A DNA stretch of 45,365 nucleotides from Betaproteobacteria bacterium (GTDB lineage: Bacteria; Pseudomonadota; Gammaproteobacteria; Burkholderiales; SG8-41). How positions within the stretch are numbered: position 1 is the first letter of the stretch; every line of letters begins with the position of its first letter. The notes beneath the pieces were generated by a model that worked only from the letters and a program-made list of their open reading frames with translations, was not told the DNA's origin and did not search any database. Location of the stretch: positions 1-45,365 of the forward strand of contig CANJQI010000017.1 in NCBI GenBank assembly GCA_947476215.1, read 5' to 3'. Positions 17,133 through 26,078 of the stretch are shown here, piece after piece. Made by a program: the position numbers and the translations under genes.

Positions 17133-17984
17133 ATGCAGATTATTGATGCGCAAGTCCACATCTGGGGTGCCGATACCCCGCAGCGTCCATGGCCCAAGCG
17201 CCAGGCTGCGCACCGGCCCGTGCCACTGGGCAAGGACGAGTTGCTGCGTGAGATGGATGCAGCGGGTGTCCATGCGGCCATCCTCGTGCCGCCAAGCTGG
17301 GAAGGCGAGCGCAACGATCTCGCGCTGGAAGCGGTACGGCAGCACCCGGATCGCTTTGCGGTGATGGGACGCCTCAATACCGAAGCCCCCGGCGCGGCCG
17401 CGCAGCTTGAAACCTGGAAATCGCAGCCCGGCATGCTCGGCTTACGCATGGCACTGCTGTATGCGCCGTGGCAGCTGCCGCTGCTCACCGAAGGCAAACT
17501 CGACTGGTTCTGGCCGGTGGCGGAACGCCTCGATATTCCGTTAATGGTGCTGACCGCGCACTCGCTGATCCATTACTTCGAGAAAATCATTGCACGGCAT
17601 CCCGGACTGCGTATCGTGATGGATCACTGCGCATTGACACCGCACACCATCGACGAGGAAGCGTTCCGCGACCTCGACAAATTGCTCGCGCTGGCGCGGC
17701 TGCCGAATGTCATGGTCAAGGTGTCCGCATTGCAATGCCACACTTCCGAAGCCTATCCGTACCCGACACTGCAGCAGCATATCCGCAGGGTCTATGACGC
17801 CTTCGGGCCTAAGCGCATGTTCTGGGGCAGCGACCTGTCGCGTCTGCCCTGCACTTACCGGCAATGCGTGACGACCTTCACGGAAGAGATTCCGTGGTTG
17901 TCGAATACCGACAAGGAACTGATCATGGGACGTGCCCTGAGCAACTGGCTGCGCTGGAAGCCGGCCGAAATCGTAACTAAATAG
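17133..17984 (+). CDS. Amidohydrolase-family (ACMSD-like TIM barrel) protein
   Basis: A 283-residue protein of the amidohydrolase-2 family, which includes metal-dependent decarboxylases and lactone hydrolases. The N-terminal IIDAQVHIWG is the first-strand motif (normally D-x-H-x-H, here with V and I around a single His), followed by LLREMDAAGV, GLRM, MDHCALTPH, KVSALQ and the C-terminal MFWGSDLSRLP carrying the late metal aspartate. AGGAAAG precedes ATG 17133. There is no signal peptide. Such enzymes hydrolyse lactones or decarboxylate aromatic and enoic acids, which would suit the catabolic genes to the left, although it is separated from them by the toxin-antitoxin pair. Confidence 0.85.
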   Translation: MQIIDAQVHIWGADTPQRPWPKRQAAHRPVPLGKDELLREMDAAGVHAAILVPPSWEGERNDLALEAVRQHPDRFAVMGRLNTEAPGAAAQLETWKSQPGMLGLRMALLYAPWQLPLLTEGKLDWFWPVAERLDIPLMVLTAHSLIHYFEKIIARHPGLRIVMDHCALTPHTIDEEAFRDLDKLLALARLPNVMVKVSALQCHTSEAYPYPTLQQHIRRVYDAFGPKRMFWGSDLSRLPCTYRQCVTTFTEEIPWLSNTDKELIMGRALSNWLRWKPAEIVTK

Positions 17985-18037
17985 TCCCTATGAAAAGAGC
18001 AACCCATTCTTCGCCTTCGTTCCCATACACCCTGAAC

Positions 18038-18102
18038 GTAGCCCGGAAGTAGGCCATGGTTCTTGGAAGTAGGCCATGGTTTTTTCATGGCCGTATTCCG
18101 GG
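18038..18102. repeat. REP-like palindromic element with internal duplication
   Basis: The element begins GTAGCCCGGAAGTAGGCCATGG and closes with CATGGCC then GTATTCCGGG, forming a long imperfect hairpin. An inner segment (GGAAGTAGGCCATGGTT) occurs twice in tandem, so this copy has duplicated its left arm. The same hairpin without the duplication occurs at 31271-31314, and a related copy in opposite orientation at 18151-18185. The ends resemble the widespread GTAGCCCGGA...TCCGGG class of bacterial REP sequences. It lies just after the amidohydrolase stop. Confidence 0.75.
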
Positions 18103-18150
18103 AAAACACCGGTGCGCGAACTCACGTGATTTCAATACACGTTGCTTTTT

Positions 18151-18185
18151 CCCGGAATACGTCCTGCGGACTTCTGCCGGGCTAC
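18151..18185. repeat. REP-like palindromic element, inverted copy
   Basis: It reads CCCGGAATACGTCC at its left and GCCGGGCTAC at its right; on the minus strand this is the same outer pattern, GTAGCCCGGC to GTATTCCGGG, as the neighbouring copy at 18038. The two face each other about 48 bp apart, an arrangement like a BIME pair, between the amidohydrolase gene and the selenoprotein gene. The inner stem differs (TCC-TGC-GGA). Confidence 0.6.
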
Positions 18186-18246
18186 GGGAGTCAGGAAGAG
18201 GAATTCAAAATTCGAGCGCGTGCATGACCAACAGGAGCAACATGAA

Positions 18247-19851
18247 ATGCCAGCGATGATATCGATACTCGACCCGACCGCGGTTCCCGCCAGCGGACAG
18301 CAGCAAACACGCCGCACATTGGACAGCCTGCAAGGCAAGGTCGTGGGTTTCATCGACAACGCGAAAACCAATTTCAATCATCTTGTTGATGACATGGCGA
18401 TGGTGCTTGAAAAACAGTACGGCGTGAAGTCCGTCATCAAACATAGAAAACGCGCCGCGACATTGGCAGTGGCCGATGACGTGCTCAAGGATATGGCGCG
18501 GCAATGCGATGTCATCATCACCGGCTCGGGTGATTGAGGGTCGTGCACGTCGTGGAGTGTCCACGACAGCGTAGAAGCGGCAAAACTGGGTGCCGTCGCG
18601 GTGCAGATATGTTCCACGCCGTTCGTGCCGCTGGGGCGCACGCAGGCCACGGCCCTGGGTTACGCTGATCTGCCTATTGCCGTCGTCGCGCATCCGTTTG
18701 CAAGCCACAGCCGCGACAAGCTGCGCAAGCTCGCCGACGAATGCACGGCCAGCGTTTTGAAATTGATACGCGAGGCGCAGCCCGCGGCAGAATCAGTTAC
18801 CAAGGCGGCCGCACGCATTGCCACGATCGACGTCGAGGATGACGCGGATGCGGTCAATCGCCTGTTTCGAGAACGGCGCTGGACCGACGGATTTCCGGTG
18901 GTGGCGCCGACGCGGGAACGTGTGCAGCGCATGCTGCGCTGCACACCGCGCGACGCCCGTGACGTGGTGGCGGTCATACCGCCTGGATTCGGACCTGCCA
19001 CGGTGGAACTCATCGCCATCAATGCCGTGATGGCGGGTTGCGAGCCGGAATACATGCCGGTATTGATCGCGGCGGTTGAAGCTGCGGCCGATCCAAAATT
19101 CAATCTGCAGGCCATACAGGCGACGACCAATTCGGCAGGCGTATGGCTCATCGTCAACGGCCCGGTCGCCAAGCGGCTCGGCATGAACGCGGGCATCAAC
19201 TGCCTCGGCAACGGCAACTGGGCCAACGCAACGCTGGGACGTGCGCTGCGGCTCGCGCTGCAGAATGCCGGTGGTGCATTGCCCGGGGACATGGACCAGG
19301 CGACACAGGGGCAACCGGGCAAATACTCATTCTGCTGCGCCGAGAATGAAGACGCGAGTCCGTGGGAGCCTCTGCATGTGGAACGCGGATACACGGCGGT
19401 ACAGAGCACGGTTACCGTCGTCGGCGCATCGGGCACGCTAAACATGAACATGCATTCCAAGGATGACGAGCTGCTGCGTTCCATCGCCGACACGATGGCC
19501 CATCCGAGCAGCAACGACTACTGGTTCGGTGGCGCGCCGTGGATCATACTTTCTCCGGAGCACGCCGACGTGCTCAAATCACTGGGCTTGCGCAAAGAGG
19601 ACGTGCGCCGCGAGTTATGGGAGCGGTCCAAGATGCCGGCAAATCGCTTCTCGGCGCGGGAACGGGTACGCATACAGAGCGTGCGGCGCGACGAGCTGGG
19701 CGAAATCGCACTCGACAGCCTGATACCGATATCACCCAAGGTGGAAGGCATAGGCATCATCGTCGCCGGCGGCCCCGGCACGCATTCCGTCTACGTGCCC
19801 AGTTTCGGCGCCACGAATGCGGTCACGCGGGAAGTGATCTGGGCAGGTTGA
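18247..19851 (+). CDS. UGSC-family selenoprotein, selenocysteine at codon 97, fused to a large C-terminal domain
   Basis: A single frame of 535 codons interrupted only by TGA at 18535-18537. Read through, it gives CDVIITGSGD-U-GSCTSWSVHDS, the defining motif of the UGSC (seleno)protein family, whose relatives have Sec or Cys at this position. Upstream conserved text (ISILDPTAVPA, LQGKVVGFIDNAK) and downstream text (STPFVPLGR, PIAVVAHPF) both belong to the same domain (residues 1-185), so the TGA cannot be a natural end. ATG 18247 has AGGAG 9 nt upstream. Residues ~200-534 form a second domain (RRWTDGFPVVAPT, INAVMAGCEPEY, ANATLGRALR, HVERGY) that I recognise as a widespread uncharacterised family, sometimes encoded beside UGSC genes. 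The U-x-x-C pair suggests redox chemistry. Conventional calling would give two genes, ending at 18537 and starting at 18601. No sel genes are in the window. Confidence 0.88.
18535..18567 (+). promoter_or_regulatory. Predicted bacterial SECIS element after the Sec TGA
   Basis: After the TGA, 11 nt of spacer lead into GTCGTGGA (18549-18556), loop GTG (18557-18559) and TCCACGAC (18560-18567): a perfect 8-bp stem. The apical loop begins 20 nt after the TGA (19 nt lie between) and its first base is G. This meets the known bacterial SECIS rules (short loop, G among its first two bases, about 16-37 nt from the codon). It would recruit SelB with Sec-tRNA. The stem lies in codons for a conserved peptide (TSWSVHD), so part of the pairing is constrained by coding. 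Confidence 0.75.
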
Positions 19852-19929
19852 AGTACGGGGCTACGGCGTGTAGCCGTAATCCGCAATTCAGCCCCGCGGG
19901 GGCAAAGCATCGTTGGATCGATGTGCCGC

Positions 19930-21135
19930 TCAACGCACCAGCTGGTTGATTTCAATGATGGGCATCAAGATCGCCAGCACGATCAGCAGTACGACGCCCC
20001 CCATCACCAGTATCATCAGTGGCTCGAGCAGCGTCAGAAAAACCGCAAGTCGCCTCTCCAGCGCCTGGGTCTCGAGTTGCGCCGCGCGTTCCAGCATTTG
20101 TTCGAGTTTCCCGCTCAATTCCCCGCTGGCGACCAGATGTATCAATAGCGGTGGAAATACCCGCGTGGCGCCCAGCGCACGCGCCAGGCTGTCGCCTTCA
20201 CGCACGCGCTCGCATGCGCTCTCAACGGCTTTTCTCATGACGACATTGGTCACCACGCGCGAACCGGAACCGAGCGCCGTGAGCAGCGGCACGCCACCGC
20301 CGACGAGTATCGCGAGCGTGCTGGCGAAACGCGACGTGTTGACGCCGCGTATCAGCGCCCCCAGCCACGGCATGCGCAGCAATACCGCGTGCCAGCGATA
20401 GCGCAGCGCCTCGCGCCGCAACGCCATGCGCGCAATCGCCCACGTAGCGACGACAGCGGCCACCAGATACGGCCACGTGGCGCGCAGAAAGTCACTTAAC
20501 CATATGATTAAAAGCGTTAAAACCGGCAGGCTTTGGCGTGACTGCTGGAACACCTGAACAACCTGGGGCACGACGTATATGAGCAACCCGGTAACTATCA
20601 TGATGGCAACCACCGTCACCAGTATCGGGTAGAGCAGCGCCAGCCCGGTTTTCTGCAGCAACGCCTGACGGGCATCCAGGTATTCGGCGAGGTGCTGCAG
20701 GACGGTGGGCAACGCGCCCGATTCCTCCCCGCCCCGCACCAGGGCCTGGTAGAACTCCGGAAAACTCCGTTCGTAGGCGCCCAACGCACGGGCCAGCGTA
20801 TGGCCCGATGTGATCTCCGCCTTGACGCCGGCGAGGACTTCGCGCGTCATCGGCTCGGCGGCTTCCTCGATGAGCGCGGTCAGCGTACGTTCCATGGTAA
20901 GCCCTGAGGCAAGCAGGGCCGCCATCTGCCGCGTCAACAGGCTCAGTTCGGCGGAAGAAATGCCGCGCCTCCATAGGCGCGGTGCGTGTTCGCGCGCCTT
21001 TACCTGATCGACCGCCGCCGGCAACAGTCCCTGCGAGCGCAGCATGGCGCGTGCCTGGCGCGCCGAATCCGCCTGCAGCACCCCCGTCACCGCGCGACCG
21101 GTGGCGTCCAGAGCCTCGTATCGGAAAGCCGCCAT
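19930..21135 (-). CDS. gspF: Type II secretion inner-membrane platform protein GspF
   Basis: A 401-residue GspF/PilC-family protein, the polytopic core of the T2SS inner-membrane platform that couples to the GspE ATPase. It begins MAAFRYEALDATGRAVTG, has two homologous T2SSF cytoplasmic domains (around residues 66-190 and 270-390, with SSAELSLLTRQMAALL and FASTLAILVGGG) and three membrane segments, including a long one near residue 170 and one at the C-terminus. Length and order are normal. It is the last gene of the minus-strand gspC-D-E-F set, 7 nt after gspE, and converges on the selenoprotein gene with 78 nt between them. That gap holds a GC-rich hairpin (19859-19875) without a T run. Confidence 0.96.
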   Translation of the reverse strand: MAAFRYEALDATGRAVTGVLQADSARQARAMLRSQGLLPAAVDQVKAREHAPRLWRRGISSAELSLLTRQMAALLASGLTMERTLTALIEEAAEPMTREVLAGVKAEITSGHTLARALGAYERSFPEFYQALVRGGEESGALPTVLQHLAEYLDARQALLQKTGLALLYPILVTVVAIMIVTGLLIYVVPQVVQVFQQSRQSLPVLTLLIIWLSDFLRATWPYLVAAVVATWAIARMALRREALRYRWHAVLLRMPWLGALIRGVNTSRFASTLAILVGGGVPLLTALGSGSRVVTNVVMRKAVESACERVREGDSLARALGATRVFPPLLIHLVASGELSGKLEQMLERAAQLETQALERRLAVFLTLLEPLMILVMGGVVLLIVLAILMPIIEINQLVR

Positions 21136-21142
21136 CGCCCGG

Positions 21143-22618
21143 CTAGTCGCGCGTCACGCGCACGATTTCTTCGAGCGTAGTCACGCCTTGCGATGCCCAG
21201 CGCATGCCGTCTTCACGCAGCGATCGCATGCCGCGTGAGATCACGTGGTTGCGCAGTTTCTGCTCGGACGCGCGGTCGTGGATCAAGCGGCGCAGGTCGT
21301 CATCCACCGTCAGTAGTTCGTAGATTCCGGTGCGACCCCGATAACCTGAACGATTGCATGCCGCACAGCCCTGCGCGGCAAAAAAATTTCCGCTGGCAGG
21401 CGTGAAGCCCAGCGCACGCAAGCTGGCCGTATCAGGAACGTGAGAACGGCGGCATTCAGTGCACAGACAGCGCACGAGACGCTGCGCGCCCACGCCGATC
21501 AGGCTGGACGCCAGCAGAAACGGCTCGACCCCCATGTCAACCAGGCGCGTCACCGCGCTGACCGCGTCATTGGTGTGCAGCGTGGCGAACACCAGATGAC
21601 CGGTGAGACTCGCCTGCACGGCGATCTGCGCGGTTTCAAGATCGCGAATTTCACCTATCATCACCACGTCGGGATCCTGGCGCAAAATGGTGCGCAATGC
21701 ACGCGCAAAGCTCATCTCGATGCGCGTATTGATCTGGGTCTGGCTGATGCCGTCGAGGTCGTACTCGATCGGATCCTCGACCGTCATGATATTGAGCGCC
21801 TTGGCGTCCAGGCGCGACAAGGCGGAATAAAGGGTTGTCGTTTTGCCGGAGCCGGTGGGGCCGGTGACCAGCACGATGCCGTGCGGCTCGCGGATCAGCT
21901 TGTCCATGTGCGCCAACGTCGCGTCGTCCATGCCCAGCCGCGTCAGGTCCAGCCGTCCTGCCTGCTTGTCGAGCAAGCGCAGCACGACACGCTCGCCGTG
22001 ACCGGTGGGTATGGTCGACACGCGCACGTCTATCGGCTTGCCCGCGATGCGCAGCGTAATGCGCCCGTCCTGCGGCAGGCGTTTTTCAGCGATATCCAGA
22101 TGCGCCATGATCTTGACGCGCGACACGATCGCCGCATGCAATGCACGTGCCGGCTCTAGCAGGTCACGCAACGTACCATCGATACGCAGGCGTACCACCG
22201 ACCGCGTCTCGAATGGCTCGATGTGTATGTCGGACGCGCCGTCGCGCAGCGCCTGCGTAAACAGCGCATTGATCAGGCGGATGACCGGTGCATCGTCTTG
22301 GCTTTCCAGCAGATCCTCGATCTGCGGAATATCCTGGAGCAGGCGCGACAAATCGATATCCTGCGCCAGATCGTCGGCGAGCGCGGCCGCACCGGCGCCC
22401 GTGCCGTGGTAATGCGCAGCGATAAGCTTGTCGAACTCAAGCGCATTTATGCTTTGTGCATGCACAGGCACACCCAGCACGCGCCGCACTTCAGCGAGTG
22501 CCAGCGGCTGCGCGCCTGCACGCACGGCGACGTTGGCGGCATCGTCGCTCACGGACGTCACGACGATGCCGTGCGTCTTGGCGTAGCCATAGGGAACGAC
22601 GTTGGCGGACTTGATCAT
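21143..22618 (-). CDS. gspE: Type II secretion ATPase GspE
   Basis: A 491-residue hexameric traffic ATPase that powers pseudopilus assembly from the cytoplasmic side. Walker A is GPTGSGKT (253-260); Walker B is VVMIGEIRD (318-326), with the Asp box TVEDPIEY between them. Four cysteines form the zinc-binding CM domain of GspE: C-T-E-C and, about 30 residues later, C-A-A-C. The N-terminal domain is short and variable, and starts at ATG 22618. It is followed by gspF after 7 nt. The region between it and gspD is entirely a heptanucleotide array, so its ribosome binding site is not the original operon spacing. Confidence 0.97.
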   Translation of the reverse strand: MIKSANVVPYGYAKTHGIVVTSVSDDAANVAVRAGAQPLALAEVRRVLGVPVHAQSINALEFDKLIAAHYHGTGAGAAALADDLAQDIDLSRLLQDIPQIEDLLESQDDAPVIRLINALFTQALRDGASDIHIEPFETRSVVRLRIDGTLRDLLEPARALHAAIVSRVKIMAHLDIAEKRLPQDGRITLRIAGKPIDVRVSTIPTGHGERVVLRLLDKQAGRLDLTRLGMDDATLAHMDKLIREPHGIVLVTGPTGSGKTTTLYSALSRLDAKALNIMTVEDPIEYDLDGISQTQINTRIEMSFARALRTILRQDPDVVMIGEIRDLETAQIAVQASLTGHLVFATLHTNDAVSAVTRLVDMGVEPFLLASSLIGVGAQRLVRCLCTECRRSHVPDTASLRALGFTPASGNFFAAQGCAACNRSGYRGRTGIYELLTVDDDLRRLIHDRASEQKLRNHVISRGMRSLREDGMRWASQGVTTLEEIVRVTRD

Positions 22619-22623
22619 TGATC

Positions 22624-22715
22624 GTGAATGGTAAGCGGTTAGCAGTTAGCCGTTAGTGCGGAGCCTGCGCAATGACCTGTGTCACTTAACTTACCGCTTA
22701 CCACTCACTGCCTAC
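22624..22715. repeat. Inverted pair of degenerate heptanucleotide arrays, gspD-gspE junction
   Basis: The left half reads GTGAATG, GTAAGCG, GTTAGCA, GTTAGCC, GTTAGTG on the plus strand. After about 25-33 bp the right half reads GTAGGCA, GTGAGTG, GTAAGCG, GTAAGTT on the minus strand. The halves can pair as a foldback. Together they fill almost the whole gap between gspE and gspD and cover the gspD stop codon (22712-22714). Confidence 0.75.
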
Positions 22716-24928
22716 CGCGCCGCCGGAGCGCCTCGCGCTGGCAGGCTGGGCGACTCAACGTTGGGGATGACGGAACTCGGCGCAGGCCGTGCGTTGCGCT
22801 GCTCGCCCTGAATATAGTCGTAGCGTTCATTGGTTACACCATTCGCACGTTCGGCGTCGCGCAACACGGTCGTGCGCAGAAACACCATGAGATTGGTCTT
22901 GCTGCGCGAGCGAGTCTTGTACTGAAACAACCCGCCAAACAACGGCATGTCCCCCAGAACAGGTATTTTCTGTATGGTGTCGTTCACCGAGTCCTGGATC
23001 AGACCGCCGATCACCACGATCTGTCCGTCATCGACCAGCACGCTGGATTCGACAGATCGCTTGTTGGTGATGACCCCGGATGCATTGGTGCTGTCCTGCA
23101 CGCTGGAAACCTCCTGATAAATCTGCAACCTCACCGTGCCCCCGGCCGACACCTGAGGCTTGATCCTGAGTTGCAGCCCGACGTCCTGACGCGAAATGGT
23201 CTGAAACGGCGTGGGCGTCGTAGACGCGCCGGACAATGCGTATTGGCCGGTGATGATGGGTAAATTCTGGCCGACGACTATGCGCGCCTCCTCATTGTCG
23301 AGCGTCAACAGCGTCGGTGTCGACAGGATATTGGCATTGGAGTCCGATTCCAGCGCACGCACCAGCAGGCCCATATTGAGGATCGGGCCATTGACGCCGG
23401 GGATCGTAATCGAACCCTTGATGATGCCCACGTTGAGACCCGGGCCGGCGGATGCTGCATTTTGTGCGACACCGATGATATTTTGCCCCGCCCCGCCGAA
23501 ATTGGTACCGCCGAAAGCACTCGCGCTGCTACCGTTGGCGCCGGCGCCGCCCAGACTCTGCCACTGGACCCCGAATTCGGCAGCCTTGTTAGCGGTCACC
23601 TCGGCGATCAGAGCCTCGACATAAACCTGCACACGCCGGGTATCGAGCTTGTCTATCACCGCGCGTAAATTATTATAGACAGCGTCAGGTGCGGTAATGA
23701 TGACGGAGTTGGTGGACACATCCGCCTGGACGATGCCGCGCCCGGTCGCGGATGAAGAGCCCGTGCTTGCAAACGGCGAACCGGCGGGGGCTTGCGACTG
23801 CGGCGACGCCGATGACGATGGGCCGGAAGGTGGCGCAGAGGCCGCAGCCGGAGTTGCACGCGACGGCGCGCTCTCGCCGCTATAGACCGCGCGCAAGGTC
23901 TCTGCGACCTTCACCGCGTCGGCATTTTTCAGAAACACGACATGTATATTGCCCGCCGCACTGGTGGGCGTATCCAGCGTGGCAACCAGTGTGCGCAATC
24001 GCGCCAGTCGCGAGGGATTGTCGGCGCGTGCGATCAGGCTGTTCGAACGGGCATCCGCCACTATGGTCATGCGCTGTGCGGTCTCCGAGTTCGCGACGCC
24101 AGGTGAAGAAGCGGGCTCCGTAAACAGGCGGTTGACCGCCTGCACGACATCGAGCGCCGACGCGTGGTACAGGGGTATCACCACCGGATCCATGCCGCTC
24201 GGCTGGTCTATGGAATCGATGATACGTTCGAGGCGCTGCAGATTGCTGGCGTAATCGGTGATGACCAGCGTATTCGTATTCGGATATGCCGTGATGGTGT
24301 TATTGGCGCTGATCAGCGGCCGCAGTATCGGCACCAGTTGCGCGGCCGACTCGTACCTGAGCGTGAATACCTGGGTTAGGATGGTGTCGCTGCCCATGCG
24401 CGATTTTTCCTGCGGTCCCAGGGTCGGCCCCGAATACAGCTTGGCCTCCGCTTCGGGAAGAATTTTCGCGATGCCGCGTTCCTCCACGACGGCAAAACCC
24501 TGCAGGCGCAGCGCCGAAAGAAACGTATCGTAAACCAACCCTTTGGGCATGGGTTTGGCCGATACGATATTGACCGTGCCCTTGACACGCGGATCCAGCA
24601 GAAAGTTTTTTCCGGTAATTTCGCTGACAGCCTTCACTACGCCTTCGATCTCGGCGTTGACGAAGTTCAACGTCACGGCTTCGGATGCGTTCGAGCGCAC
24701 TACGGGTGGTTTCGCGGCAGGCTTGGCGGCAGGGGCGACGGCTACAGGAGCGGGCTCCGGCGCCGGTTTCAATGTCAGGGGGTCGGGTCCGCCAGCCCGC
24801 GGGATCGGTTTCGCGTCCGGTTGGGCCGCCGATGGAACGCCGGCCGTTTCCGACGACCATGCACGTTCCATGGGGATCATCACGGCTATAAACAACAACA
24901 ATACGGTTTGCAACCAGTGACGTTTCAT
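22712..24928 (-). CDS. gspD: Type II secretion outer-membrane secretin GspD
   Basis: A 738-residue secretin forming the T2SS outer-membrane channel. ATG 24928 is preferred: GAGGG lies 7 nt upstream and a signal peptide follows (MKRHWLQTVLLLFIAVM). After an Ala/Pro-rich linker comes the N0 domain (LNFVNAEIEGVVKAVSEITG), N1-N3 ring domains with DYASNLQRLERIIDSID and ADARSNSLIARAD, a Ser/Pro/Ala-rich insertion in N3 (about residues 355-410), then the secretin core with VGQNLPIITG, KPQVSAGGTVRLQIYQEVS and the C-terminal LMVFLRTTVL. No S-domain is evident. It lies 40 nt after gspC. Its stop codon is embedded in a heptamer array. Confidence 0.97.
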   Translation of the reverse strand: MKRHWLQTVLLLFIAVMIPMERAWSSETAGVPSAAQPDAKPIPRAGGPDPLTLKPAPEPAPVAVAPAAKPAAKPPVVRSNASEAVTLNFVNAEIEGVVKAVSEITGKNFLLDPRVKGTVNIVSAKPMPKGLVYDTFLSALRLQGFAVVEERGIAKILPEAEAKLYSGPTLGPQEKSRMGSDTILTQVFTLRYESAAQLVPILRPLISANNTITAYPNTNTLVITDYASNLQRLERIIDSIDQPSGMDPVVIPLYHASALDVVQAVNRLFTEPASSPGVANSETAQRMTIVADARSNSLIARADNPSRLARLRTLVATLDTPTSAAGNIHVVFLKNADAVKVAETLRAVYSGESAPSRATPAAASAPPSGPSSSASPQSQAPAGSPFASTGSSSATGRGIVQADVSTNSVIITAPDAVYNNLRAVIDKLDTRRVQVYVEALIAEVTANKAAEFGVQWQSLGGAGANGSSASAFGGTNFGGAGQNIIGVAQNAASAGPGLNVGIIKGSITIPGVNGPILNMGLLVRALESDSNANILSTPTLLTLDNEEARIVVGQNLPIITGQYALSGASTTPTPFQTISRQDVGLQLRIKPQVSAGGTVRLQIYQEVSSVQDSTNASGVITNKRSVESSVLVDDGQIVVIGGLIQDSVNDTIQKIPVLGDMPLFGGLFQYKTRSRSKTNLMVFLRTTVLRDAERANGVTNERYDYIQGEQRNARPAPSSVIPNVESPSLPARGAPAAR

Positions 24929-24968
24929 GTTTTGACCCTCGGATTTTCGATCGGCAAAGCCTCTGATG

Positions 24969-25448
24969 TCATTTGACTGGACGTGCCGCGGTTGTTTCCG
25001 CCGCCGCGCTTTTCTCGGGCCACGCCAGGGTTTCGCGCAATCCATTGCGCATCAGGACGATGTAACGGGGACGGACTTCCGCGAGACGCAGGCCCGGAGC
25101 GATGTCTTCGCCCTCGCGCACGCCTATGATTCTCCCACCCTCGGGCTGCACCACGGCATATCCGCGCCGCCCTCGCGTCGCGGCCGCGACGCCGAGTAAA
25201 CGCACCATGGCTCCATTCGGTGCGACCGTGCTGGGTCCCTGCTGCGCAACACCGAACAGCGCCTTGGCGGACTCCAGGTTCACGCGCTGTTCGGGAGCAA
25301 CCGGCAACTGCGGTTCGGGACGCGGCGCAACCACGGCCCACGTCCAGTACGCCAGAACCATACCCAGCGACAGAAGTGCCGCAAGCGTCACCAAGGCAAC
25401 GCACGCGGTTTCCGCGATTCCCGATCGTGCGACTGAGATCTCTCCCAT
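24969..25448 (-). CDS. gspC: Type II secretion protein GspC (short, no PDZ domain)
   Basis: A 159-residue single-pass inner-membrane protein. A cytoplasmic start and a TM segment near residues 14-40 ([19 protein letters not shown]) are followed by a periplasmic homology region ([46 protein letters not shown]) that normally contacts the secretin N0 domain. The protein ends shortly after this region with an Ala/Thr-rich tail, so the PDZ or coiled-coil domain of enterobacterial GspC is absent. Similar short forms are common in betaproteobacteria. It is the first gene of the minus-strand gspCDEF set and divergent from gspG across a 204-bp gap. Confidence 0.93.
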   Translation of the reverse strand: MGEISVARSGIAETACVALVTLAALLSLGMVLAYWTWAVVAPRPEPQLPVAPEQRVNLESAKALFGVAQQGPSTVAPNGAMVRLLGVAAATRGRRGYAVVQPEGGRIIGVREGEDIAPGLRLAEVRPRYIVLMRNGLRETLAWPEKSAAAETTAARPVK

Positions 25449-25652
25449 CTTTTCCTGATTGCGCTCACCACAAGTAAAGCAGCGTCGCTGCTAATCCGGT
25501 ACTATATCAAGATTCGTAACTATAATCATCCAGATTGCTCCCGAAGTGCGGGCGATTTGACAGACGAGCTCGCCGCAACGCTACGGACTAAATCAACCAT
25601 GATCAATCGACATTTTCGAGCTCGAGAAATCACAGATCGATCGACGAAATCC

Positions 25653-26078
25653 ATGACGAAGCGCGCACAAGACGGCTTTACCTTGCTGGAAGTCATGGTG
25701 GTCATCGTCATACTCGGCATATTAGCCACGCTGGTGGTTCCAAAAATCATCAGCCGGCCTGATGAGGCGCGTGTGATCGCGGCACGCCAGGACATAGCCA
25801 GCCTGATGCAGGCACTCAAACTGTACCGCCTCGACAACCAGCGCTACCCGACAACCGAACAAGGACTGCAGGCGCTGGTGACTAAACCCACGGCACAACC
25901 CATTCCTCCCAACTGGAAAAGCGGCGGATATATAGAGCGCCTGCCCAAGGATCCATGGGGCAATGCCTATCGCTACCTCAATCCGGGCGAGCACGGCGAG
26001 ATCGACATATCAAGCCTGGGCGCCGATGGCGCTGCAGGCGGCGAGGGCAACGACGCCGATATTAAAAGCGGTGAGTAG
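25653..26078 (+). CDS. gspG: Type II secretion major pseudopilin GspG
   Basis: A 141-residue major pseudopilin. ATG 25653 yields a short leader MTKRAQDG cleaved before [20 protein letters not shown], with the required E5. The C-terminal half has the GspG pattern: [38 protein letters not shown], and [20 protein letters not shown] with the calcium-binding acidic residues. The frame remains open upstream to 25557, but a leader of that length is unusual. The gene ends at a TAG that lies within the first heptamer of a repeat array, so the last residues (K-S-G-E) may be array-derived instead of the usual D-I-x-S-W ending. Confidence 0.96.
   Translation: MTKRAQDGFTLLEVMVVIVILGILATLVVPKIISRPDEARVIAARQDIASLMQALKLYRLDNQRYPTTEQGLQALVTKPTAQPIPPNWKSGGYIERLPKDPWGNAYRYLNPGEHGEIDISSLGADGAAGGEGNDADIKSGE

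Noticed and set aside
18142-18537. A short stand-alone protein ending at the TGA at 18535
   Set aside because: The same frame continues with conserved UGSC-domain sequence directly after the TGA, the upstream 35 residues lack a ribosome binding site, and AGGAG supports a start at 18247.
18601-19851. A separate gene starting at ATG 18601
   Set aside because: This ATG lies within the UGSC domain, no Shine-Dalgarno precedes it, and the preceding 21 codons after the TGA encode conserved residues of the same domain.
19859-19901. Terminator between the selenoprotein gene and gspF
   Set aside because: GC-rich hairpins are present (GGCTAC/GTAGCC and CCCCGCGGGG) but no U tract follows on either strand.
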